This document shows positions 4,901 to 10,508 of a DNA stretch of 10,754 nt, in pieces. This stretch comes from JBGTBQ01 sp041749275 (GTDB taxonomy: Bacteria; Acidobacteriota; Blastocatellia; Pyrinomonadales; Pyrinomonadaceae), in NCBI GenBank assembly GCA_041749275.1, contig JBGTBQ010000176.1, positions 1-10,754 on the forward strand, written 5' to 3'. The notes beneath the pieces were generated by a model. The model was given only the letters and a program-made list of their open reading frames with translations. It did not search any database and had not been told where the DNA came from. The position numbers and the translations under genes are program-made. Every line of letters begins with the position of its first letter. Position 1 is the stretch's first letter.

Positions 4901-7342
4901 GAGACGGTAGTCGGGATCATCCCACAGCGCCTTCATGCGTTTGGAGATTTCCGCCCGCGCCCCAGCGTTATCTCGATAAAGATTCTTAAGAGACGCCGAG
5001 ACACGCTTGCCGTTCTCGTTACGGAACGCCGCGTCCCTATTCTGTTCAATAAAACGCTGCCGTTTCTCCTCTAACACTTCGGGATGCTCGTCGTAATAAC
5101 GCCGCACGCCTTCCCGCTGCGCCGCCCGAAACCCTTCATCCTTCCATAATTCTTCAAGGTGTTCCGCGTGCAGATGTAAGTGCTCAAGAAACTCCATCCG
5201 CTCAATATTGGTCGGGCGGTTATCCCAGCGGTTGAAGTTCTTATGGTGGCGGACAAAAGCCCCCTCAACTTTTCTCGCCTGCCCCTGCCGTGCGTTGAAC
5301 TCGTCGGCAAGGTGATGAACGAACTGGTACTCGCCGGTGATGGGCTGGCAGACGCGCAGGTAATCATTCAACCCTTCTTTGACGGGGGCCGTATCGAAAT
5401 ATCCGGGCATCAGACTGTCTTCTTCCGCCAAGTCCCGGGCCGCCTTGTAAGTCCCGTCGCGCAGCATGAAGCGGTGGTCGGGCGTGCAGCGGATTCGTGC
5501 GCCGCTGTCGAGTATTAGCTCGATTAGTCGCGCGTCGCGGCGGGTGATGCGCGAATGACGACCTTCGCCGACAACAATGTGCCCGGTCTTGTCTACCGAG
5601 TAGACGTGGAAAACCTCATTCGGTCCGAGTTCGGCCAGTTCGGCGAAAGACTTCTCTGTGCCGTCGAGGAGTTTAATTTTGGTATCCGCGGTGAAGCAGC
5701 CGAAGTTGCCCTGCCCATCAACGAGCGGGTAGCGCATCGAAAAATCCTGCGCCATGCGGACGATAGTTTCATAGACGGCGCTGTCGCCGTGCGGGTGATA
5801 TTTACCGATGCAGTTATGGACAGCGCATCCATGAACCAGAAACTCATGCCCGGCGTCAGCGATCTGCACGTCGTAAGTCTCAGCCATCTCACCTTTGTCC
5901 TCGACTGACAGGACTTCGAGGACGCAGTAATTATCCAGCAGAGTTTTCAAACGTCCGGCCAGAGGCGAACCGACGCGCTCAAGTTTGCTGAGAAGCCCAA
6001 GCGTTTCAAGCTGCCGGTAGGAAAGCGTCTTGTCGCGCAGGTCGGAGGCGTAACGAATCTTCGCGCCGCCGGGATATTTTATGCCCGCCCGAAATTTGTT
6101 CCCGGTCGTGTCCTGATACCAGCCCGCGCCCAGATGGCATTTAGATAACTCCGCGAAGACCGCCTCACCTGGAACACATTCCGTCTCGGTATTGAGCGAC
6201 CTCCCGCTCCAATCGGACATCCCTGCCGCCGCGTCACGCTTGCGCGGCGTTTGAAGATGTTCTCCGATCAGGTCGCAAAAGCGCGAGGCGTTTTCGCCGG
6301 TCAGGCAGAGCGTATAACGTGGCAGATAGTTGTGACCGTAATCGCGCGTCGAGAAGTCTTCACGGGTGTAGCGCGCATGGATGCCGCAGTCCGCCAGCAG
6401 CGCCTGAATCTGCGTCAGTAGCAGGGAGGAAGTTGAAGCCAACACGGCTTCGCGTTTCGAGCCTGCGAGACGCAGTGAGCCGTCGCCATCCATAAAGCCA
6501 GCTAGGAACGGCGCGAACAGGCGGCGGTCAATTAAGACCCAGTCAGGCACGCGCTTGTGCGCGCTCGTTTCCTCACACGCGACATGAGCTGCGGGCCAGC
6601 CGCTGAAACGAACGGTGTGCTGTGGTTTGTGGTGTGGCTGCTGCGGCGCGCGCCAACTCCAATGCGGCGTGACGGTTTGCGCCTCACAGAGTGCGCTCAA
6701 AAACTCCAGTGGTTCTTTATCCGTCATCGAGATGCCGACCCGGCGCGAACGGTTCCGGTCGGTCAGATAACCTTCGGCGACCAGCAATCCGACGCCGTAG
6801 GCTGATGCTGTGCGCTCTTCGTTGGGGTGTCGCTCCGGCAAGCCGAGCGCGCGGACGCTGGAAGCCAGCACTCGCCGACCCGTCAAGCCGTCCGCCCTTT
6901 CCCATCCGAGGCTTAAGTCGTCGTTCAGGACGCGGAACAATTGCCCCGGCGTGACCGTCATCGCGTGGCCGTTGGAGAGATTGACCGTCACGACCGGCGC
7001 GGGCGGATTGTGATACGCTTCGACGACGCGGCTGGTCCGACCGTCGGGCAACTGCACGTAATCGCCGACCGCCACTTCTTCGATCCGAGACAACCCTCTG
7101 TCCGTGTGAACCAACGCGCCTTTGACGAAGCAGTCGCCGACGATGCGCGCCGACTTTTTGTATGCCTTGTTATATTGGTTGCCGAGTTCGTGCATGGCCC
7201 AGAGCACGCGCCGGTGGACGGGCTTGAAGCCGTCGCGCACGTCCGGCAGGGCGCGCCCGATGATGACCGACATCGCATAGTCGAGATACGAGCGGCGCAT
7301 CTCGTCTTCGATGTTGACGTAGTTGCGATCTAAAGTTTCCAT
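1901..7342 (-). CDS. gyrA: DNA gyrase subunit A precursor with two inteins
   Basis: One uninterrupted frame of 1813 residues; after removal of two inteins (residues 71-510 and 549-1068) an 853-residue GyrA remains, a normal length. GyrA forms A2B2 with GyrB and supercoils DNA in the cytoplasm using ATP. Visible landmarks are the N-terminal DEMRRSYLDYAMSVI, the quinolone-resistance region with HPHGDSAVYETIVRM, the catalytic Tyr1080 in AAMRYTEAR, and a C-terminal beta-pinwheel. The pinwheel has a GyrA box QGRGGKG (1518-1524), which argues against ParC, and a second similar QSRGGKG (1725-1731). The start at 7342 has GGAAAGG (7351-7357) 8 bases upstream; an in-frame ATG at 7372 lacks a Shine-Dalgarno and would add 10 residues atypical of GyrA. 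The position of E. coli Asp87 is Glu, as in many wild types, and Ser83 is kept, so no classic resistance change is seen. The gene is read alone, divergent from the PilZ gene. Active gyrase requires both inteins to splice. Confidence 0.97.
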   Translation of the reverse strand: METLDRNYVNIEDEMRRSYLDYAMSVIIGRALPDVRDGFKPVHRRVLWAMHELGNQYNKAYKKSARIVGDCFVKGALVHTDRGLSRIEEVAVGDYVQLPDGRTSRVVEAYHNPPAPVVTVNLSNGHAMTVTPGQLFRVLNDDLSLGWERADGLTGRRVLASSVRALGLPERHPNEERTASAYGVGLLVAEGYLTDRNRSRRVGISMTDKEPLEFLSALCEAQTVTPHWSWRAPQQPHHKPQHTVRFSGWPAAHVACEETSAHKRVPDWVLIDRRLFAPFLAGFMDGDGSLRLAGSKREAVLASTSSLLLTQIQALLADCGIHARYTREDFSTRDYGHNYLPRYTLCLTGENASRFCDLIGEHLQTPRKRDAAAGMSDWSGRSLNTETECVPGEAVFAELSKCHLGAGWYQDTTGNKFRAGIKYPGGAKIRYASDLRDKTLSYRQLETLGLLSKLERVGSPLAGRLKTLLDNYCVLEVLSVEDKGEMAETYDVQIADAGHEFLVHGCAVHNCIGKYHPHGDSAVYETIVRMAQDFSMRYPLVDGQGNFGCFTADTKIKLLDGTEKSFAELAELGPNEVFHVYSVDKTGHIVVGEGRHSRITRRDARLIELILDSGARIRCTPDHRFMLRDGTYKAARDLAEEDSLMPGYFDTAPVKEGLNDYLRVCQPITGEYQFVHHLADEFNARQGQARKVEGAFVRHHKNFNRWDNRPTNIERMEFLEHLHLHAEHLEELWKDEGFRAAQREGVRRYYDEHPEVLEEKRQRFIEQNRDAAFRNENGKRVSASLKNLYRDNAGARAEISKRMKALWDDPDYRLKMSAALSGVEKRELTPDEKARVARIISEKSRAMWQDEGKRTEIVEAISRSLASTEVRAKISASSRRLWQDPAYRAKFTDDHFSNMALALWDDPAARDKHRAKIARQRENDAFREAQIVGVRRSNARRLSDNPRMMSDLSARAGKSLTVKWLDPEYKSRVMRQRIARFGSLLLSKVGHLDFTAEAYESHRNANWIPRVGTALKYFKDFDELLEASRNYNHRVVSKRLLDERADVYDITVDVHHNFLLADGVFVHNSIDGDAAAAMRYTEARMARLTSEILADIEKETVNFQPNYDESLSEPAVMPTRVPTLLLNGSEGIAVGMATKIPPHNLTEVVEATIALIKKPNMKDEELLKLVPGPDFPTGGFIYGREGIRQAYTTGRGIIQMRARAGIDRIGRGQTERDAIIVTEIPFQVNKARLIERIAELVNEKKLEGISDLRDESSRDGMRIVVELKRDAVPQIVLNKLYKLTPMQSSFGVINLSIVSGQPRVLTLKQMLEYFVEFRREVVRRRTEYELRKAKARAHILEGLSKAIDALDYIIPLIRNARSVDEARAWLTGRFDGMNDVKSWKGAPNDQTLAGFISKLQKVMRRLELSEPQSQAILDLQLRRLSALERQKIIDEYEGIIRLISELEDILSNEASLRRVIVGELEDVKKNFGDARRTQIIDEGVELSIEDMIADEDVAITVTKNGYVKRTPVTTYTRQGRGGKGRSGAGTGKNDDYVEHLFIATTHSYLMIFTDDGQVYKMKVHEIPDALPSARGKAFVNLINIPSARKLAGVIPVREFSEGRYVVMVTRNGVIKKTELSEFRNIRSNGINAVNVDDGDELLDVVLTDGTKRIFIATHDGLAIRFAEDGVRPMGRTARGVRGVDLRKGDYVVSVAAVSPEDSEKMLSISECGFGKQTPISTYRLQSRGGKGVINMKTTDKTGKVVAVFPVEEDSDIMIITQQGKLIRLEAGEIRKTGRSAQGVRLIRTDGGDKVTSASLLDPATEVEELGTPV
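4139..5698 (-). other. Intein 2 of GyrA: HNH homing-endonuclease intein, 520 aa
   Basis: It begins at Cys (CFTADTKIKLLDG) after VDGQGNFG and ends VFVHN before extein Ser. This lies between positions equivalent to E. coli Gly110 and Ser111, 12 residues before the catalytic Tyr. Splicing motifs look intact: Cys1, block B T72-P-D-H75, block F YDITVDVHHNFLL (500-512), His519-Asn520 and +1 Ser. In the middle is an HNH-type nuclease region around His151/152, Asn160, Asn164 and His173 (HHKNFNRWDNRPTNI then HLHLH). After it comes a long basic helical region of W-x-D-P-x-Y-R repeats. Known role: the endonuclease cuts intein-free gyrA alleles and spreads the intein. Base composition differs from the host: a hand count of 4981-5100 gives 61/120 G+C, against 84/120 for extein 3661-3780, which suggests later acquisition. 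Confidence 0.95.
4400..5149 (-). repeat. Tandem W-x-D-P-type helical repeats in intein 2
   Basis: Intein residues 184-433 contain at least six copies of a short motif close to L-W-x-D-P-x-Y-R followed by a basic helix (Trp at 185, 259, 300, 334, 356 and 416). Weaker copies lie in between (for example NRDAAFR, YRDNAGAR and NDAFREAQ). Similar short helical modules (NUMOD-type) serve as DNA-binding parts of HNH homing endonucleases; that role here is inferred. The number of copies is striking. Confidence 0.65.
5813..7132 (-). other. Intein 1 of GyrA: LAGLIDADG homing-endonuclease intein, 440 aa
   Basis: It begins at Cys (CFVKGALVHTDRG) after KKSARIVGD and ends GCAVHN before extein Cys-I-G-K-Y-H-P, between positions equivalent to E. 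coli Asp72 and Val73. Splicing motifs: Cys1, block F YDVQIADAGHEFLV (420-433), His439-Asn440 and +1 Cys. Block B reads T61-P-G-Q64, so the usual TxxH histidine is Gln. A two-motif LAGLIDADG endonuclease sits in the middle: P1 YGVGLLVAEGYL (112-123, acid Glu120) and P2 FLAGFMDGDGSL (209-220, acid Asp217), both with intact acidic residues. A hand count of 6181-6300 gives 76/120 G+C, between the extein and intein 2 samples. The endonuclease would cut intein-free gyrA at this site (family knowledge). Confidence 0.95.
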
Positions 7343-7542
7343 CACATAAGCCTTTCCGGTACAATTCGACATGCCCGCTTTCGCGGCGGCGGCGGGAGCG
7401 CCTCAAAGTCAACCGACACGCAAAAGAGGACTAGCGCGGACGGGTTTCCGCGGAGCCGACACGACGGCCCGTTCGCGGTCGAATTCAACTGGCGTAAAGT
7501 GTGATTTCCCATGCGGGAAACGGCTGGCCGAAAGCACGACAT

Positions 7543-7571
7543 ATTGTAGCCCGGAAAGCCCCTTTTAGCAA
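7543..7571 (-). promoter_or_regulatory. Probable sigma70-type promoter of gyrA
   Basis: On the minus strand TTGCTA (7566-7571) and TACAAT (7543-7548) are separated by 17 bases. The -10 matches 5/6 and the -35 4/6 of the consensus. The expected start is near 7536, giving a leader of about 190 nt. The leader holds a small hairpin TTTCCC-ATGC-GGGAAA (7505-7520) and nothing else recognisable. Confidence 0.6.
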
Positions 7572-7582
7572 CCGGCCCGAAG

Positions 7583-7616
7583 CGCCAAAAGCCCTGTAAA
7601 ATCAGGCTTTTCGGCG
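7583..7616. other. Imperfect hairpin in the gyrA/PilZ divergent region
   Basis: The arms CGCCAAAAGCCCTG and CAGGCTTTTCGGCG around a TAAAAT loop pair except for one unpaired C on each side. It lies just upstream of the gyrA -35. No gene reads into it, so a terminator role is unlikely; protein binding is possible. Confidence 0.4.
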
Positions 7617-7650
7617 TTAAAATGGCGCGTTTATCGCGGGGTCGCCGGGG

Positions 7651-7664
7651 CGCAATATATTGCG
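7651..7664. promoter_or_regulatory. 14-bp perfect palindrome, possible operator of the PilZ gene
   Basis: CGCAATATATTGCG is fully symmetric and AT-rich in a GC-rich surround, 23 bases before the ATG at 7688. A weak -10-like TAAAAT lies at 7618-7623, with only a poor -35 (TGTAAA, 7595-7600) 17 bases before it. If that is the promoter, the palindrome sits at about +20 to +34, a repressor position. The rest of the 345-base gap between gyrA and this gene holds the gyrA promoter and the hairpin described separately. Confidence 0.4.
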
Positions 7665-7687
7665 GCCCGGCGGCGCACGTTTTGAGG

Positions 7688-8452
7688 ATGAAAAACGAGG
7701 GCAAATCGAAGCGTCTGCGCGAGCGCATGAAGCTGGCGCTGCCCGTTCGTGTACGCTGCCGCGAGTCGGCGGACTACGAGTGGGTGGAGATGTCGCGCCT
7801 CGTTGACGTGACGCCGTTCGGCGCGCGCTTCACGCTCACACACGCGACCGAGCGCGGGCGCTTGCTGCACCTGACGATGCCGATGCCGCGCGCGCTCCGT
7901 TGCTTCGACCACATCGAAGACCAATACCGCGTGTGGGCGCTCGTCCGTCATATCAAGCATCACGTAGCGCCGAAAGGGACGGGGGCGGGCCAGTCCCTGC
8001 GCCTCGATGTCGGCGTAGCCTTCACGGGTAAGAATCCACCCGCCAGTTACCAGAAGGACCCGGCGACGCTCTACGAGGTGAACGCGCTTTCGACGGAAGG
8101 CGACTTGTGGGCGGTGCATGAGAAGTTCGAGCAGAAGGACGGAGCCGCGAACGCGCCCCGCTCGCAGGAGACACGGATTCACATGGCGGTCGCCGTCCTC
8201 GTCGAACTGTTCGACCAACAGGGCGTCGTCGGCGCGAGCGAGCAGACCGTGACGGAGAACATCAGTCGCCGCGGAGCCTCCGTGATGACTACGCTCGATG
8301 CCGGGCGGGGCCGCTTCGTGCGCGTGACGAGCGCCGAGCACGGCCTGTCGGTAGTCGCCGCCGTGCGCGCGCGCCGCGCCGGCCCGGACGGCATCCCGCG
8401 CCTCCACCTCGAATTCGTAGACAGCCAGTGGCCGCTGGAAGGGATAGAATGA
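7688..8452 (+). CDS. Protein with two PilZ-like domains
   Basis: A 254-residue soluble protein read as two PilZ-like beta-barrel domains. Domain 1 (about residues 8-116) starts with R9-LRE-R13, an RxxxR motif, and has D40-V-T-P-F-G45 where PilZ has (D/N)xSxxG. Domain 2 (about 163-246) has a good N191-I-S-R-R-G196 motif and ends HLEFVD, but lacks a clear RxxxR. PilZ domains bind cyclic di-GMP and control motility, exopolysaccharide or transcription; splitting the two ligand motifs between domains makes binding uncertain. The frame is open upstream to an ATG at 7622 without a Shine-Dalgarno. ATG 7688 is preferred because the RxxxR motif should be near the N-terminus, although its GAGG lies immediately against the start codon, which is too close. 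The gene is divergent from gyrA. Confidence 0.72.
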   Translation: MKNEGKSKRLRERMKLALPVRVRCRESADYEWVEMSRLVDVTPFGARFTLTHATERGRLLHLTMPMPRALRCFDHIEDQYRVWALVRHIKHHVAPKGTGAGQSLRLDVGVAFTGKNPPASYQKDPATLYEVNALSTEGDLWAVHEKFEQKDGAANAPRSQETRIHMAVAVLVELFDQQGVVGASEQTVTENISRRGASVMTTLDAGRGRFVRVTSAEHGLSVVAAVRARRAGPDGIPRLHLEFVDSQWPLEGIE

Positions 8453-8455
8453 ACA

Positions 8456-8505
8456 GTCGAAAATGTGGAGTGTGAATTCTGAATTTCAGACTTCACACTT
8501 TCGAC
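8456..8505. repeat. Long near-perfect palindrome between the PilZ and zinc-ribbon genes
   Basis: GTGTGAATTCTGAA (8470-8483) pairs with 8485-8498 with one mismatch in 14 and a single-base centre. An outer 7-bp stem GTCGAAA/TTTCGAC (8456-8462 with 8499-8505) closes it across a 7-base bulge. It fills the gap from 3 bases after the PilZ stop. It is AT-rich compared with the genes, and no T run follows. It may be a dispersed palindromic repeat or an RNA-processing hairpin. Confidence 0.65.
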
Positions 8506-8520
8506 TTGGCTGATGAAGCG

Positions 8521-8880
8521 ATGAAAATAAAGATTCCGCGTGAGGTGTTGTTGGTCGAGGTCGAGCGGCGTTGCGGCGAGCCGGCGTGCGGCGCGCGCCT
8601 GCGCGTCGGGTTGACGAAGGAGGAGGCGCGGGTCTACACGGGCTTCGCGTGCGAGCGTTGCGAGCGTTGGACGGAAGACATGCTCGGCGAGCGAGACATC
8701 CCGGAGTGGTGGGAGGAGTTGAAGGTGACGGCGCTCGATGGCGTGCGGCCCGCGCGTGGGGCGGCGGAGGTCGAGCCGGGCGAAGTCGTGACGCGCATGA
8801 GCGAGGCGTGGCGGCGCGTCGGTGAAATGGGTGGGCGCGGGGCCGTTGAAAAAGAGAGTGGGGGCGAAGAATCGTCTTGA
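8521..8880 (+). CDS. Small zinc-ribbon-like protein of unknown function
   Basis: A 119-residue protein that I do not recognise. Four cysteines, C18-x4-C23 and C44-x2-C47, are spaced like a zinc-binding ribbon or treble clef, in a beta-rich N-terminal half (KIPREVLLVEVERRC, then YTGFACERCERW). Residues 52-100 are acidic and Trp-rich, with a predicted helix TRMSEAWRRVGEM, and the last 20 residues are low-complexity Gly/Glu/Ser. ATG 8521 is preferred over TTG 8506, which lies against the palindrome and has no Shine-Dalgarno; the one before 8521 is also weak. The stop TGA at 8878-8880 overlaps the TTG start of plsC by TTGA, so the pair is probably co-transcribed and translationally coupled. That placement hints at a role alongside the acyltransferase, but this is inference only. 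Confidence 0.68.
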   Translation: MKIKIPREVLLVEVERRCGEPACGARLRVGLTKEEARVYTGFACERCERWTEDMLGERDIPEWWEELKVTALDGVRPARGAAEVEPGEVVTRMSEAWRRVGEMGGRGAVEKESGGEESS

Positions 8881-9560
8881 GAGAAGCGACGGATTCACTG
8901 AACGCGCGCGGGCGCGAGCGGGGGCAGGCGCGCGACCGCGCCGTGCCGCAGTGGGTCGTCGAATATCTGTTGCGCCCCTGCGTCCGGGCCGTTTCGCGCG
9001 CACTCTGGCGCATCGAGTTGAAGGGGACTGAGCACATTCCGACGGCGGGCGGCTTCATCATCGCCGCTAACCACCAGACATACATTGACCCGTTCTGGAT
9101 CACCATCCCGGTCGTCCGGCCCGTCCGTTATCTTGCGTGGAGCGAGGCTTTCAAGAACCCTCTGTTGGGCAGACCGATGGAATGGCTCGGCGCATGGCCG
9201 CTCGTCATCGAGCGTGGGAACCCGACCGCTTACCGGCGCTCTCTGCAATGGCTGCGCGGCGGCGGTGCGGTGATGATCTTCCCGGAAGGCAGCCGCGCCT
9301 ACGCGGACGGCGCGATGGGGAAATTCAAGACGGGCGCGGTGCGTCTCGCGCTCGAAGCGGGCGTGCCGGTTCTCCCGGTGACTTTGCGCGGCGGCAACCG
9401 CATCTGGCCGCGCGGGCAGCGCTGGCCGCGCACGGGCCGCCGCATCGAAATCATCTACCATCCCGTTCACAGACTCGAAATGCTGCCCGGCGAGGACGCG
9501 CGCGCCTGCGCCCGGCGCGAGACCGAGGCGCTCGCTTCGACCATCAAATCCGCGCTTTAA
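8877..9560 (+). CDS. plsC: 1-acyl-sn-glycerol-3-phosphate acyltransferase (PlsC family)
   Basis: A 227-residue membrane-associated acyltransferase. The four family motifs are visible: the catalytic NHQTYID (H66-x4-D71), the GNP stretch after IER (residues 111-116), FPEGSR (E137-G-S-R140) for phosphate binding, and VPVLPVTLRG (163-172). The enzyme puts the second acyl chain on lysophosphatidic acid in phospholipid synthesis at the inner face of the membrane. The substrate class is inferred from motifs; lyso-ornithine or other lyso-lipid acyltransferases share them. The hydrophobic segment at about residues 57-64 and around 72-85 fits peripheral membrane attachment. The TTG start overlaps the upstream stop by 4 bases and has only a purine-rich stretch (GGGGGCGAAG) as ribosome site, supporting coupling. 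The first 25 residues are basic, without conserved features. The true start could be slightly downstream. Confidence 0.88.
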   Translation: MREATDSLNARGRERGQARDRAVPQWVVEYLLRPCVRAVSRALWRIELKGTEHIPTAGGFIIAANHQTYIDPFWITIPVVRPVRYLAWSEAFKNPLLGRPMEWLGAWPLVIERGNPTAYRRSLQWLRGGGAVMIFPEGSRAYADGAMGKFKTGAVRLALEAGVPVLPVTLRGGNRIWPRGQRWPRTGRRIEIIYHPVHRLEMLPGEDARACARRETEALASTIKSAL

Positions 9561-9856
9561 AAAATCTTCACTCCTCAGCCGCAAGCGTCGCCACGCCGTC
9601 GGGCGGAAGGATAAAGCTTGCTGACAGCGGCCTCTCGGTTCGTTGTTCATCGCGGGCATCCCTCTTGTGTCATGCGGCCATCGTGTTGGCCGGAGGAGAA
9701 TTGAGCGGCTTGTGTCGGAGCGTCTCAATCTATGCTCGCGTCGGAGGCGTGTCAACATCGAGAAGGTTAAAAAACTTGGCGGGATGAGGCGGGTGGAAAG
9801 TTTCAGCCGGGAGGGGTGTGGTTGCTTCACGTCGCATATACGCGCGACGCGAAAGA
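9561..9856. other. Intergenic stretch without recognised genes
   Basis: About 300 bases between the convergent plsC and the Spy/CpxP-like gene. I find no protein with family pattern, no tRNA and no clear terminator for plsC. A TTG preceded by GGAGGA near 9700 opens only a 28-residue frame. A G-rich tract lies at about 9780-9820. Confidence 0.5.
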
Positions 9857-9889
9857 GCCGGATGCGCGGCGACCCACAGCGCATCCGGC
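9857..9889 (-). terminator. Terminator of the Spy/CpxP-like gene
   Basis: An 11-bp perfect stem, GCCGGATGCGC at 9857-9867 paired with 9879-9889, with an 11-base loop. On the minus strand it is followed by the T-rich TCTTTC, 26 bases past the stop at 9915. Confidence 0.65.
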
Positions 9890-9914
9890 CCGTCTAAAAA
9901 GCGGCGCGGCGACG

Positions 9915-10436
9915 TTAGAATCCCGCGTCTTTGAAGTGGTCGCCGACGCGCGCGGCGAAGCGGTCGTGCATCGTGCGAGCCTTCTCGCGCTGCTCCGGCG
10001 TGAGGACGGCGAAGACTTTCGACTTGACGCGCTCTTTGGCGACGATCAACTCCGTGATGGTCTCGGCCTGACGCGCGGCGAAAGCGCGGGCCTGCGCCTC
10101 GTCGAAGCTGCCGGGCGCGCTCGCCGAATCGTACTGCCGCTTGTTTTCATGGAGTCGTTTGAAGAGCGGCATGACGCTGCCCCGCTCGGCGGCGAAGATG
10201 CCATGAATCTCGGTCTTCTGCGCCTCGGTTAGTTTCAACTCGCGCGCGATGTGCGCCATGACGTGGCCCACGACGCGGTGCTTGAACGCGCCGTGCGCGT
10301 GTCCCTCGCCCTCCTGCGCGAAGACGGTATTCTCCCAGCGCGCGGCCTCGGCGTTGGAAGCATGGACGGTGTAGAGCGCGCCCACCGCGACGAGCACGGC
10401 GGCGATGGCGGCGGCGGCGAATATCTTTCTCATCAT
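9915..10436 (-). CDS. Spy/CpxP-like periplasmic LTxxQ protein
   Basis: A 173-residue exported protein. Residues 3-5 are basic, 6-21 form a hydrophobic core, and cleavage is likely after VHA (26) or AEA (31), giving a signal peptide. The mature part is helical with two LTxxQ motifs, LTEAQ (69-73) and LTPEQ (145-149), the mark of the Spy/CpxP/ZraP family. Known members are periplasmic chaperones or stress sensors controlled by two-component systems. A His-rich stretch precedes the first motif (His46, 48, 53, 58, 62), which could bind metal as in ZraP or CnrX; this is inference. AGGAG lies 5 bases before the first ATG and 8 before the second, so the start may be one codon later. The gene is divergent from an OmpR/CpxR-type regulator, with shared operator-like repeats between them, the same layout as cpxP with cpxR in E. 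coli. Confidence 0.87.
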   Translation of the reverse strand: MMRKIFAAAAIAAVLVAVGALYTVHASNAEAARWENTVFAQEGEGHAHGAFKHRVVGHVMAHIARELKLTEAQKTEIHGIFAAERGSVMPLFKRLHENKRQYDSASAPGSFDEAQARAFAARQAETITELIVAKERVKSKVFAVLTPEQREKARTMHDRFAARVGDHFKDAGF

Positions 10437-10508
10437 TCTTTCTCCTCTCGAAATCTTTACGCTGGCGCCCGGCGTCGTTCGTCGGGGCGCGTTTCGTCTC
10501 TCGCCACA

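Noticed and set aside
1901..7342. A fusion or a misassembled gyrA because of the 1813-residue length
   Set aside because: The frame is continuous, both extra segments start with Cys and end with His-Asn before Cys or Ser, and removing them rejoins conserved GyrA motifs exactly.
7343..7372. Upstream in-frame ATG as the gyrA start (10 extra residues)
   Set aside because: No Shine-Dalgarno before 7372, while GGAAAGG lies 8 bases before 7342, and the sequence from 7342 (METLDRNYVN) fits GyrA N-termini.
7342..7728. 128-residue minus-strand frame overlapping the gyrA leader and the PilZ start
   Set aside because: No family pattern, covers the probable gyrA promoter and is antisense to the PilZ coding start.
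7631..8407. 258-residue minus-strand frame opposite the PilZ gene
   Set aside because: Composition is typical of a GC-rich shadow (many Arg, Ala and His) and no domain is recognisable; the plus strand has PilZ motifs.
8895..9884. Long minus-strand frame opposite plsC
   Set aside because: It is a GC-rich antisense shadow of plsC, whose catalytic motifs are clear on the plus strand.
9643..9897. Small plus-strand frames in the gap after plsC
   Set aside because: Arg-rich, without a convincing ribosome site plus start pair or any known pattern; one runs into the terminator of the minus-strand gene.
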